Assembly (NCBI GenBank): GCA_016709765.1
Contig: JADJMD010000013.1
Coordinates: forward strand, 558,001 to 622,000
Source: Ignavibacteriales bacterium
Lineage (GTDB): Bacteria; Bacteroidota; Ignavibacteria; Ignavibacteriales; Ignavibacteriaceae
DNA length: 64,000 nucleotides
Direction of reading: 5' to 3'
Shown: in pieces, positions 43,590 to 51,091 of the stretch
Layout of the letters: the number at the start of each line of letters is the position of its first letter
Numbering within the stretch: position 1 is the first letter of the stretch
Translations under genes and position numbers: made by a program
Notes under the pieces: model-generated
Databases searched by the model: none
What the model was told of the DNA's origin: nothing
Seen by the model: only the letters and a program-made list of their open reading frames with translations

Positions 43590-43593
43590 AATC

Positions 43594-44565
43594 TTATTCA
43601 AAGTATTTTCTTATCTCATCATGATTTTTAGTTAAGCTTAAAACAATCATTAGCTTAATCCTGGCTTTTTGTCCATTTAGGTAATCTGAAAATATTACAC
43701 CGAGATTATGCAAATGTTTACCAGCTCCGGGATAGCTATAAATATAATCTGTTTCACCCGCAGGACATCGAGAAGTAAGCACCACAGGAATCCCCTTTTC
43801 AACCGCATATTTTAGTCCTTCAAAAGCCGGCGGAGGAACATTGCCGACACCGAGGGCTTCAACAACAATTCCATCTACCTTACTGTCAGCAGAAAACTTG
43901 AAAAACTTTTCATCCATTCCGGCATAAACGGTTAACAAATCTACATTGGTATTAATTTTTTCTGATTGGATAGTTTCAAGATGTTGTGGTAAACGATTAA
44001 AAATCACTCTTTCATTCTGTACAAAACCTAGTGTTCCAAAATCTAAACTTTTAAATGACTCAACGGAATCAGAATAAATTTTTGTTACTTCGCTTGCTGC
44101 ATTTATTTCTCCATTTAAACAAACTAACACTCCTAGATTTTTAGAATTATCGTTTAAACAAATATGTAATGCATCAATTAAATTTTTTGGTCCATCCCAA
44201 TCAGGTTCAGAACTATTTTTCATTGCACCAATCACAACTATCGGAATGTTTGTTTTAATTGTTAAGTCCAAAAAGTACGCAGTTTCTTCAAGTGTATCCG
44301 TTCCGTGCGTAACAATTACGCCATCATATTTTTGTGATTTTAATTTTGTGTTTATCTTTTGGGATAAATCTAGCATTAATTCTGGTGTAACATGCGGGCC
44401 TGGATATTTTCCGAAATCAAGACTTTCAATTTCAGCTAAAGATTTAGCTTCGGGAATCATTCCTAATAATTCATTTCCTGAATATCTTGGAACTGCACCG
44501 CCCGTTTTTTCATCAATCATCATCGAAAATGTACCGCCGGTAAATACAACTAATATTTTTTTCAT
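43594..44565 (-). CDS. L-asparaginase
   Basis: A 323-residue asparaginase/glutaminase family enzyme that hydrolyses asparagine to aspartate and ammonia. The first active-site Thr is in VFTGGTFSMM, the second in VTHGTDTLEETAYFL, and the Lys in GAMKNSSEPDWDGPKN. There is no signal peptide, so it is cytoplasmic, more like type I. Length is normal. Two ATG codons are close together at 44565 and 44569, and the first is in frame. The gene converges on the murI-linked gene with a 4-bp gap. Confidence 0.94.
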   Translation of the reverse strand: MKKILVVFTGGTFSMMIDEKTGGAVPRYSGNELLGMIPEAKSLAEIESLDFGKYPGPHVTPELMLDLSQKINTKLKSQKYDGVIVTHGTDTLEETAYFLDLTIKTNIPIVVIGAMKNSSEPDWDGPKNLIDALHICLNDNSKNLGVLVCLNGEINAASEVTKIYSDSVESFKSLDFGTLGFVQNERVIFNRLPQHLETIQSEKINTNVDLLTVYAGMDEKFFKFSADSKVDGIVVEALGVGNVPPPAFEGLKYAVEKGIPVVLTSRCPAGETDYIYSYPGAGKHLHNLGVIFSDYLNGQKARIKLMIVLSLTKNHDEIRKYFE

Positions 44566-44656
44566 TCATTTCTCAAAATTTTGTTCACAAAAATAGCCTT
44601 TAACTGCAATTCTAAAAAGAAAATTATGTGTTTTATCCCCATAACATCAAACTGAC

Positions 44657-44687
44657 TTGCGGAGTTAATTGTGAAAGTTTATTTTTC
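44657..44687 (+). promoter_or_regulatory. Candidate promoter of the Nfu-type gene
   Basis: TTG (44657-44659), 20 nt, then TATTTTTC (44680-44687), 7 of 8 to TAnnTTTG. Transcription near 44693 leaves a ~24-nt leader containing AAAGGTG before the ATG at 44717. Confidence 0.45.
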
Positions 44688-44716
44688 GCACAAGTTTAAA
44701 CAAGAAAGGTGTAATT

Positions 44717-45259
44717 ATGTTAATGGTAGAAGATGTTGATTTAACTCCTAATCCACAAGCGTTAAAATTTATATTGAATGAAAAATTATTAAACCAGACA
44801 ACAAGACAATTTCCGGATAAAATTTCTGCTGAAAGCGACCCATTTGCAAAAGGTATTTTTGAAATTGATGGCGTTGTTTCTGTTTTTTACATGGATAAAT
44901 TTGTTACGATTGAAAAATCCGCAGAAAATAATTGGGGCCAAATTCAAAGACCGTTTATTAATTTTTTAAAAACGTTTGATAAGAATCTAATTCCTGCTGA
45001 AAAAGAAATTACTGTAAGTGATGAAGAATCAAATGAACTATTAAAACAAATAAATGTATTACTCGATCAAAAAGTTAGACCAGCACTTGCAGGCGATGGC
45101 GGTGGTTTGGAAGTTTTAGGACTTGAAGGTTACACAGTTAAGATTAGATATCAGGGTGCCTGCGGAAGTTGCCCGAGTTCTATCAGCGGAACATTAACCG
45201 CGATTGAAGGTTTATTAAAACGCGATGTTAATCCTGCAATAAATGTAGTTCCTGCTTAA
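44717..45259 (+). CDS. Nfu-type iron-sulphur scaffold protein
   Basis: 180 residues. The N-terminal Nfu_N domain spans ~5-95 (TPNPQALKFILNEKLL ... VVSVFYMDKFVTIEK). The C-terminal NifU-like domain spans ~110-180 with the cluster-binding CxxC in YQGACGSCPSSISG. Such proteins carry and deliver Fe-S clusters. The domain order is the usual one for Bacteroidota and mitochondrial Nfu. It has a candidate promoter and a terminator of its own, so it looks monocistronic, unlike a suf or isc operon. Confidence 0.94.
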   Translation: MLMVEDVDLTPNPQALKFILNEKLLNQTTRQFPDKISAESDPFAKGIFEIDGVVSVFYMDKFVTIEKSAENNWGQIQRPFINFLKTFDKNLIPAEKEITVSDEESNELLKQINVLLDQKVRPALAGDGGGLEVLGLEGYTVKIRYQGACGSCPSSISGTLTAIEGLLKRDVNPAINVVPA

Positions 45260-45281
45260 ATTATTTTAAATACGTTTTGTG

Positions 45282-45310
45282 AGGCTGCTGAGCTTGGCAG
45301 CCTTTTTTTA
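45282..45310 (+). terminator. Terminator after the Nfu-type gene
   Basis: AGGCTGC and GCAGCCT (45282-45303, loop ~8 nt) followed by TTTTTTTATTTT. It lies 22 bp after the stop codon and immediately before the ogt gene. Confidence 0.88.
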
Positions 45311-45327
45311 TTTTGTGGAGTGAGAAT

Positions 45328-45834
45328 ATGTCCGAAACAAATTATTATTCTGAAGAAATAATATCAGAAATTAATATTGTTGTTCTCGTTTCATCAAAAG
45401 GTGTAAAAAAAATATTTCTTAACCCCAAAAAAGAGATAAAAGAATTATCCACGGCAACCAAACTTAGAAGTGATGATCCTTACCTTTTCGAAATCTTTAA
45501 TCAATTAAAAGAATATTTTGCAGGAACCAGGAAAAAATTTGATGTTCCGCTTGATGTTGAAGGAACAGAATTTCAAAAAAGAGTTTGGATAGAACTGCAA
45601 AAAATTCCCTATGGAAAAACAATTAGTTACAAAACTCTTTCAGAAAAGCTTGGCCATGTGAAAGCGATTCGTGCTGTAGGAACAGCAAACGGTAAAAATC
45701 CAATTGCTATTATAATTCCGTGTCATCGAGTAATTGGTGCGGATGGAAAACTTGTTGGATATGCTGGCGGATTGGATATAAAAGAAAAACTCCTTCATTT
45801 AGAAGGAGCTTTAAATCCAGAATTGTTTGATTAA
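45328..45834 (+). CDS. ogt: Methylated-DNA--protein-cysteine methyltransferase
   Basis: 168 residues from the ATG at 45328, which has GGAG 8 nt upstream; an in-frame TTG at 45313 falls beside the terminator tail and is unlikely. Ogt/MGMT transfers an alkyl group from O6-alkylguanine to its own Cys. The acceptor Cys is in IIPCHRVIGADG near residue 133, and the DNA-binding helix region is KTISYKTLSEKLGHVKAIRAVG. N-terminal RNase H-like domain is present but divergent. Only 17 bp separates it from the upstream terminator, so it may depend on read-through. Confidence 0.95.
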   Translation: MSETNYYSEEIISEINIVVLVSSKGVKKIFLNPKKEIKELSTATKLRSDDPYLFEIFNQLKEYFAGTRKKFDVPLDVEGTEFQKRVWIELQKIPYGKTISYKTLSEKLGHVKAIRAVGTANGKNPIAIIIPCHRVIGADGKLVGYAGGLDIKEKLLHLEGALNPELFD

Positions 45835-45853
45835 ATAAAATCAAACTGAAAAA

Positions 45854-46018
45854 TTATTTTATGTCTGTTACTTTGCTGATATCTGCAAGCTTTACAAATT
45901 TTTCGTTAAACTTATAAGCGCCGGCATCGGTTTTCATACTTTTAATAACTTTTACAGTAACACCTTCAACTTTTTTCTTGCCTTTTGCTTTATCAGCGAA
46001 ACTTTGAACTTTTGCCAT
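45854..46018 (-). CDS. Small basic conserved-looking protein, 54 residues
   Basis: Reads MAKVQSFADKAKGKKKVEGV, then TVKVIKSMKTDAGAYKFNEK and FVKLADISKVTDIK. The ribosome site AGGA is 9 nt upstream of the ATG. Its basic N-terminus followed by a VKVIKSxKTxxGAYKFxE pattern recalls the short DUF4295 proteins of Bacteroidota, but I cannot confirm that. Codon use and start context look real. It lies convergent to ogt and divergent from the aldo/keto reductase gene. Confidence 0.6.
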   Translation of the reverse strand: MAKVQSFADKAKGKKKVEGVTVKVIKSMKTDAGAYKFNEKFVKLADISKVTDIK

Positions 46019-46123
46019 CTTATTTTCCTATTATTTTTATTCCGTTAATTTGGGCTGTAAATATATAGCATTATAGCTTTAAAGAAAAGATTTGATTCTT
46101 ATACATTTTTGGCTCCCATTTTA

Positions 46124-46153
46124 TTGCGAATCCTTCATTTTTTCTTAGTTTTG
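46124..46153 (+). promoter_or_regulatory. Bacteroidota-type promoter of the aldo/keto reductase gene
   Basis: TTG (46124-46126), 19 nt, then TAGTTTTG (46146-46153), a perfect TAnnTTTG. The predicted transcript start near 46159 excludes the upstream TTG codon at 46109 and supports the ATG at 46181. Confidence 0.65.
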
Positions 46154-46180
46154 GCTTTCATTTTTAATATTATTGGATTT

Positions 46181-47674
46181 ATGGCTTCTACGGAAGGAAC
46201 AAAAAAGCTCATTTCTAATTTCCCTGAAATAAAATATAAGATATTAGGTAAAACGGGATTTAACGTTTCAATTTGTGGATTTGGTTGCTACAGAATTGAT
46301 GATGGAATTCCACAGCACAAAACAGCTTTGGAGAAAGCAATCCTATCCGGAATAAATGTAATTGACACTTCATCAAATTATTCTGATGGCGGAAGCGAAA
46401 CTTTGGTGGGAAAAGTTTTAAATAAACTAATATCAGGAAATAAAATTAATAGAGAAAACATTGTTGTGATTTCCAAAGGTGGATACCTGCAAGGTTCAAA
46501 TCTTAAACTTGGAATGGAAAGAGAACAATCGGGTAAAGCTTTTAAAAATGTTGTAAAATGTAGTCCGGATTTGTGGCATTGCATCAGTCCAGATTTTTTA
46601 GAAAACCAAATCACCCTATCACTTGAGAGATTAAATTTAAAAAAGATTGATGTTTATCTTCTTCACAATCCGGAATATTTTTTAACATACTCTGTGATTT
46701 CCGACCCTGAAAGAAGGGAGCGAGAATACTATCGAAGAATTAAAGATGCATTTATTTATTTGGAAGAAGAAGTAAAACTGGGAAGGATTTCTTATTACGG
46801 AATTTCATCAAATACTTTTGCAGAAAAAGAATCGAAACAAAGTTTTACTTCTCTTGAAAAAGTTTTAAACATAGCTAAAGAAATTTCTGAACAAAATCAT
46901 TTTGCAGTTGTGCAATTCCCAATGAATCTTTTTGAAACCGGCGGAATGAATAATTTAAATCAGCAAAACGAAACAAAAACTTTTCTACAATTTGCTGGCG
47001 AAAATAATTTGGGAGTTTTAGTTAATCGTCCGTTAAATGCAATTAGTAAAAACAAACTTATAAGATTAGCAGATTATGCGGTTACTGAAGATCGTACCAA
47101 AGAGGAAGTTTTAAGTTTGATTGACGACTTACAAAAACAGGAAACTACATTAATTGAAAAGTATATTAATTTTATTGGATTGAGTGCGAGTGATAAAAAA
47201 AATGTTGTTGATTGCATTTCATTATCTAAAATTTTAAAATCAAACTATAATAAATTTAATAGTCCTGGTAACTTTAGTGAAATAAAAAGCACGTATTTAA
47301 TTCCACGAGCAAATTTTGCAATTAACGAAATCGGAAAGAATTACCCTGAGGATGAAAAAGTAGTGAGATCTTTGCGTAATTATGCCGTAACAACCAACAT
47401 TTTATTGGATTCAATTTTTAGCAATTTGGCTAAAGAAAAGAATCTTGAAAATGAAAGCTTCCATAAAGCAATAGATAACTTTGCCAATAGTGAACAGCAA
47501 AAATTATCTTTATCCCAAAAGGCTATACTATTAATTAATAGTGTACCACAGGTTTCATCCACATTAGTGGGTATGAAAAGCGTTAATTATGTTGATGATG
47601 TGCAAAGATCAATAAAAAGTGATTTTATTAAAAAATATATTGATTTTTGGCATAATAATGGTAATTCTATTTAA
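46181..47674 (+). CDS. Aldo/keto reductase with long C-terminal extension
   Basis: 497 residues from the ATG at 46181. Residues ~15-310 are an aldo/keto reductase: ILGKTGFNVSICGFGCYR, catalytic Asp and Tyr in VIDTSSNYSDGGSE, Lys in VVISKGG and His in YLLHNPEYF. The NADPH-binding end is in GVLVNRPLNAI and later STLVGMKSVNYVDDV near the C-terminus. Usual members have about 300-350 residues; here a ~140-residue helical insert lies between NRPLNA and the cofactor-binding segment. The substrate is unknown. The gene is isolated, with its own promoter. Confidence 0.88.
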   Translation: MASTEGTKKLISNFPEIKYKILGKTGFNVSICGFGCYRIDDGIPQHKTALEKAILSGINVIDTSSNYSDGGSETLVGKVLNKLISGNKINRENIVVISKGGYLQGSNLKLGMEREQSGKAFKNVVKCSPDLWHCISPDFLENQITLSLERLNLKKIDVYLLHNPEYFLTYSVISDPERREREYYRRIKDAFIYLEEEVKLGRISYYGISSNTFAEKESKQSFTSLEKVLNIAKEISEQNHFAVVQFPMNLFETGGMNNLNQQNETKTFLQFAGENNLGVLVNRPLNAISKNKLIRLADYAVTEDRTKEEVLSLIDDLQKQETTLIEKYINFIGLSASDKKNVVDCISLSKILKSNYNKFNSPGNFSEIKSTYLIPRANFAINEIGKNYPEDEKVVRSLRNYAVTTNILLDSIFSNLAKEKNLENESFHKAIDNFANSEQQKLSLSQKAILLINSVPQVSSTLVGMKSVNYVDDVQRSIKSDFIKKYIDFWHNNGNSI

Positions 47675-47758
47675 TAGTTTTATGAATCCTTCGATAATAA
47701 AAATTATCTAATGAAATGTAATAATTAAAAATTTCTAAATATCAAATATTTCTAGACA

Positions 47759-47789
47759 TTGTTTATTTAGAATTTATTGATTAGGTTTT
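47759..47789 (+). promoter_or_regulatory. Candidate promoter of plsY-gpsA
   Basis: TTG (47759-47761), 20 nt, then TAGGTTTT (47782-47789), 7 of 8 to TAnnTTTG. The leader would be ~18 nt to the ATG at 47813. Confidence 0.4.
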
Positions 47790-47812
47790 ATCACAAATTT
47801 TTGGTTTAAATA

Positions 47813-48475
47813 ATGTTTTTACTCGCAACAATAATAATTTTAGCCTACTTAGTTGGCTCAATACCAACGAGTATAATTATAAGTAAACTTTCTCACGGCA
47901 TTGATATTCGTGAACACGGCAGCGGAAACGCCGGCGGTACAAATGTTATGCGTGTGCTTGGTTGGAAAAAAGGTTTGCTTGTAATTTTATTAGATGCTCT
48001 TAAAGGTGCATTTGCGGTTGTTGTTATTGCAAGATTACATTATGGTGGTTTACCATTTCAAAACGTTTCTCCTTTTGATGATTTTACTTTAGTACAAATC
48101 ATTGCCGGTATTGCTGCAGTTATTGGTCATATCTGGACCGTATTTGCAGGCTTCCGTGGTGGGAAAGGAATTGCAACTGCGCTTGGAATGTTAATAATGA
48201 TAATCACCGTTGATATGCTTGTAGCACTTGGAATTTTTATTTTAGTTGTCACTGTTTCAAGGTATGTTTCTCTCGGTTCGATATTAGCTGCATTATCTAT
48301 TCCATTTACTCTTATTTTTAGAGAAAATATTTTGCACGATCATATTCAGAGTTACGGAACAATACTTCCTTTTGTTGCGGCAGTTTCTTTACTTGTAGTT
48401 TTCACACATCGTAAAAATGTTATGCGATTGATTAACGGGACAGAAAGTAAAATAAGTTTTAAGAAAAAGAAATAA
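47813..48475 (+). CDS. plsY: Acyl-phosphate:glycerol-3-phosphate acyltransferase
   Basis: A 220-residue membrane protein with five to six segments. It acylates glycerol 3-phosphate from acyl-phosphate, the first step of phospholipid synthesis. Conserved loops: GSIPTSIIISK, HGSGNAGGTNVMRVLGWKKG and GHIWTVFAGFRGGKGIATALG. Slightly longer than common (~200) because of a loop near 80-100. It overlaps gpsA by one base, an arrangement that supplies and uses the same substrate. Confidence 0.97.
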   Translation: MFLLATIIILAYLVGSIPTSIIISKLSHGIDIREHGSGNAGGTNVMRVLGWKKGLLVILLDALKGAFAVVVIARLHYGGLPFQNVSPFDDFTLVQIIAGIAAVIGHIWTVFAGFRGGKGIATALGMLIMIITVDMLVALGIFILVVTVSRYVSLGSILAALSIPFTLIFRENILHDHIQSYGTILPFVAAVSLLVVFTHRKNVMRLINGTESKISFKKKK

Positions 48476-49476
48476 TGAAAATCTCAGTTCTCGGTGCTGG
48501 CGGCTGGGGAACTACACTCGGAATTCTTCTCCACTACAACGGTCACCAGGTAACTCTTTGGGAATACAAAAAAAATTATGTTAAAGAGTTAATTAAGAAA
48601 AGAGTTAATTCAATTTACCTGCCTGGCGTAAAAATTCCAGAAGAAATAGAAATTACACACGATCTCAAAGAATCAGTTCATCAAAAAAACCTCATTATAC
48701 TTTCCGTTCCATCACAATTTCTTCGATCAGTTATGGAAGATGTTAATTACTCGGATATTAAAAATTCAATTCTAGTTAGCGTTGCAAAAGGAATTGAGAA
48801 CAAACGGTTGATGACGATGTCTCAAATGCTAAAAGATGTACATCCGAATTTAAGCGACGAACAGATTGGAGTTTTATCCGGCCCATCTCACGCTGAAGAA
48901 GTAAGTAAAAGAATTCCAACTGCTGTTGTTGCAGCTTCAACTGAACACGAAACTTCAAAATCAATACAAGCTGCTTTCATGAATTCATATTTCAGAGTTT
49001 ATTCTTCTACTGATATTCTTGGCGTCGAACTTGGCGGAGCTTTTAAAAATGTAATTGCAATCGGTGCGGGAATTATTGATGGCGCAGGCTTTGGCGATAA
49101 TACAAAAGCTGCAATTATGACTCGTGGGGTTACAGAAATTTCCAGACTCGGTATGGCCATGGGTGCAAGACCAGAAACTTTTGCAGGTCTTTCCGGTATG
49201 GGAGATTTGATTGTTACTTGTATGAGTAAACACAGCCGTAATCGTTATGTAGGTGAACAAATTGGCAAAGGGAAAAAACTAAAAGAAGTTTTAAAGAGTA
49301 TGGATATGGTTGCAGAAGGTGTTGAGACAAGTCGCTCCGCTTCTAAACTTGCAGAAAAAAATAATGTGGAAACACCAATTACAACAGAAGTTTATAAAAT
49401 ACTTTTTGAAGATAAAGATCCTGTTAAAGCCACTACAGATTTAATGACCCGCGATATGAAAACTGAAAGACATTGA
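48475..49476 (+). CDS. gpsA: Glycerol-3-phosphate dehydrogenase [NAD(P)+]
   Basis: 333 residues. It reduces dihydroxyacetone phosphate to glycerol 3-phosphate. The Rossmann motif is LGAGGWGTTLG at the N-terminus; SVAKGIENK, VLSGPSHAEEV and the catalytic Lys in LGGAFKNVIAIGAGI follow, then GLSGMGDLIVTC. Length is typical. It is directly coupled to plsY upstream, forming the entry to glycerophospholipid synthesis. Confidence 0.97.
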   Translation: MKISVLGAGGWGTTLGILLHYNGHQVTLWEYKKNYVKELIKKRVNSIYLPGVKIPEEIEITHDLKESVHQKNLIILSVPSQFLRSVMEDVNYSDIKNSILVSVAKGIENKRLMTMSQMLKDVHPNLSDEQIGVLSGPSHAEEVSKRIPTAVVAASTEHETSKSIQAAFMNSYFRVYSSTDILGVELGGAFKNVIAIGAGIIDGAGFGDNTKAAIMTRGVTEISRLGMAMGARPETFAGLSGMGDLIVTCMSKHSRNRYVGEQIGKGKKLKEVLKSMDMVAEGVETSRSASKLAEKNNVETPITTEVYKILFEDKDPVKATTDLMTRDMKTERH

Positions 49477-49485
49477 CTGTTTTTT

Positions 49486-49603
49486 GTCATTGCGAGTCAG
49501 ACTATAGTCGGCGAAGCAATCTATGTTAGCATCCATCATATTAAATAAATACATAATTACTCCTTCAACAAATTGCTTCGTTCGGTGACTCACTCTCAAT
49601 GAC
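49486..49603. repeat. Long GTCATTGCGAG/GAAGCAAT inverted repeat
   Basis: The left arm begins GTCATTGCGAGTC and ends GGCGAAGCAATCT (49486-49522). The right arm begins AATTGCTTCGTTCGGTGACT and ends CTCTCAATGAC (49571-49603). The arms are over 30 nt and imperfectly complementary. It fills the gap between the convergent gpsA and dgt genes and could act as a two-way transcript end. Its core differs from the GTCATTCCC elements. Confidence 0.8.
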
Positions 49604-49612
49604 GTGGTAAGC

Positions 49613-50989
49613 TTATTCAGTTACTCGTCCACCCGGCAAAGAAATTCCTTTTATTTTTCTATAGATAGAAACTGCATAAGAATCTGTCATTCCTGAAACG
49701 AAATCAATTATTCTTAATAATCTATGGTAGAGTTCCGGATTTTGTTTTTCTTCATAGAAAAATCTTCTGGGTATCAGATTTATAATCGCACGATTCTTTG
49801 GAGAAAGTTTATTTTCCGAATATTCGTTATAAGCTGTTATAAAAGTATCAAGCAATCCGCCGAGCACTTCATATCCAGCGGCTTCACGCTCAACAACACT
49901 TCTGTGCCGGTAAATTTTTGCAATGGATGCTCTCTCAATTTTCTTTAAAGCGCTAGTTTTTTTTATTACAGTTACTAATTCTTTATTAAAAGATGCCTGA
50001 AGAATTTCTTTTTCATTTTCAACAAATACTGCTGCAATATCATTTACCAGATCACTGATTGCTTTTGCCCGGAGGTATCCAACCTTTTCGTTGTCATCCC
50101 GATTTTTATAGCCAGTCAAATCTCTTTTGTGGATTAAAGGAATCAATAGGTTTTCTGTTTCTTTAAATGATAATAACCCTAAGCGAAAACCGTCTTCAAG
50201 ATCCATAATGCTGTAGCAAATATCATCAGCTGCTTCAACAAGAAAAGAAAGCGGATGACGACTCCATAAATACTTTTCTGATTTTTCTGGTTTGTCTAAT
50301 CCGGTTTTTTCAGCAACAAGCTTAAAGATATCTTTTTCAGACTGAAAGAATCCAAACTTCTTATAAATATTTTTGTGTCCTGCTGCTTTTTCAATTTCTA
50401 TATCTGACAAAGATTCTTTAGGATATTTATTTAGGGCTGATAGTGTAGCATAAGTTAGTTGTAACCCACCATTAACATCACGATTTAAAAGTTTAGTTAT
50501 TATTCTAAACCCTTGTGCATTACCTTCAAATCGGATTAAGTCATTCCATTTTTTTTCATCAGCGATTTCATCTTTAAATTTTTTACCGTTTCCATTCTTA
50601 AAATACTCTGCAATTGCATCTTCACCAGAATGCCCAAACGGTGGATTGCCAATATCGTGAGCAAGACAAGACGCGGCAACAATTTCTCCAAAATGAAATT
50701 GTGTAAAATCCTTTTTAAGCTTCGGATGTCTAGCAATTATTTGTTCGCCCACAAGATTTCCAACGGATCTTCCGACAACAGAAACTTCCAGACTGTGCGT
50801 TAACCTTGTATGGACAAAATCACTTTCCGGCAATGGAAAAACCTGCGTCTTATCCTGAAGTCTTCTGAAAGCAGGAGAGAATACTATTCTGTCAAAATCT
50901 TTTTGAAACTGACTGCGTCCGTCTTTTTTTGTTGATTGACTTTTATCAATTCCAAGACGGTCATCTGTTAAGAGTAATTTCCATTCCAA
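49613..50989 (-). CDS. dgt: Deoxyguanosinetriphosphate triphosphohydrolase-like protein
   Basis: A 458-residue HD-domain dNTPase that releases triphosphate from dGTP-type substrates. HD metal ligands: His in RLTHSLEVSVVGRS, the His-Asp in SCLAHDIGNPPFGHSGEDAI, and the later Asp in AADDICYSIMDLEDG. The N-terminal RRLQDKTQVFPLPESDFVHTR is a strong family mark. Length agrees with the Dgt type 1/2 group. It faces gpsA convergently and recG divergently (102 bp). Confidence 0.94.
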   Translation of the reverse strand: MEWKLLLTDDRLGIDKSQSTKKDGRSQFQKDFDRIVFSPAFRRLQDKTQVFPLPESDFVHTRLTHSLEVSVVGRSVGNLVGEQIIARHPKLKKDFTQFHFGEIVAASCLAHDIGNPPFGHSGEDAIAEYFKNGNGKKFKDEIADEKKWNDLIRFEGNAQGFRIITKLLNRDVNGGLQLTYATLSALNKYPKESLSDIEIEKAAGHKNIYKKFGFFQSEKDIFKLVAEKTGLDKPEKSEKYLWSRHPLSFLVEAADDICYSIMDLEDGFRLGLLSFKETENLLIPLIHKRDLTGYKNRDDNEKVGYLRAKAISDLVNDIAAVFVENEKEILQASFNKELVTVIKKTSALKKIERASIAKIYRHRSVVEREAAGYEVLGGLLDTFITAYNEYSENKLSPKNRAIINLIPRRFFYEEKQNPELYHRLLRIIDFVSGMTDSYAVSIYRKIKGISLPGGRVTE

Positions 50990-51055
50990 AATAAATTCCT
51001 TTAATTCTTTATGCAGAAAGTTAAATAAAATCTAACTTAATATTTATCTATAATG

Positions 51056-51086
51056 TTGAGTTTGCCTTGCTAACAATCTATTTTTC
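51056..51086 (+). promoter_or_regulatory. Candidate promoter of recG, possibly leaderless
   Basis: TTG (51056-51058), 20 nt, then TATTTTTC (51079-51086), 7 of 8 to TAnnTTTG and identical to the box before the Nfu gene. The expected start near 51092 coincides with the recG ATG, and no ribosome site precedes it. Confidence 0.45.
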
Positions 51087-51091
51087 GGGCA

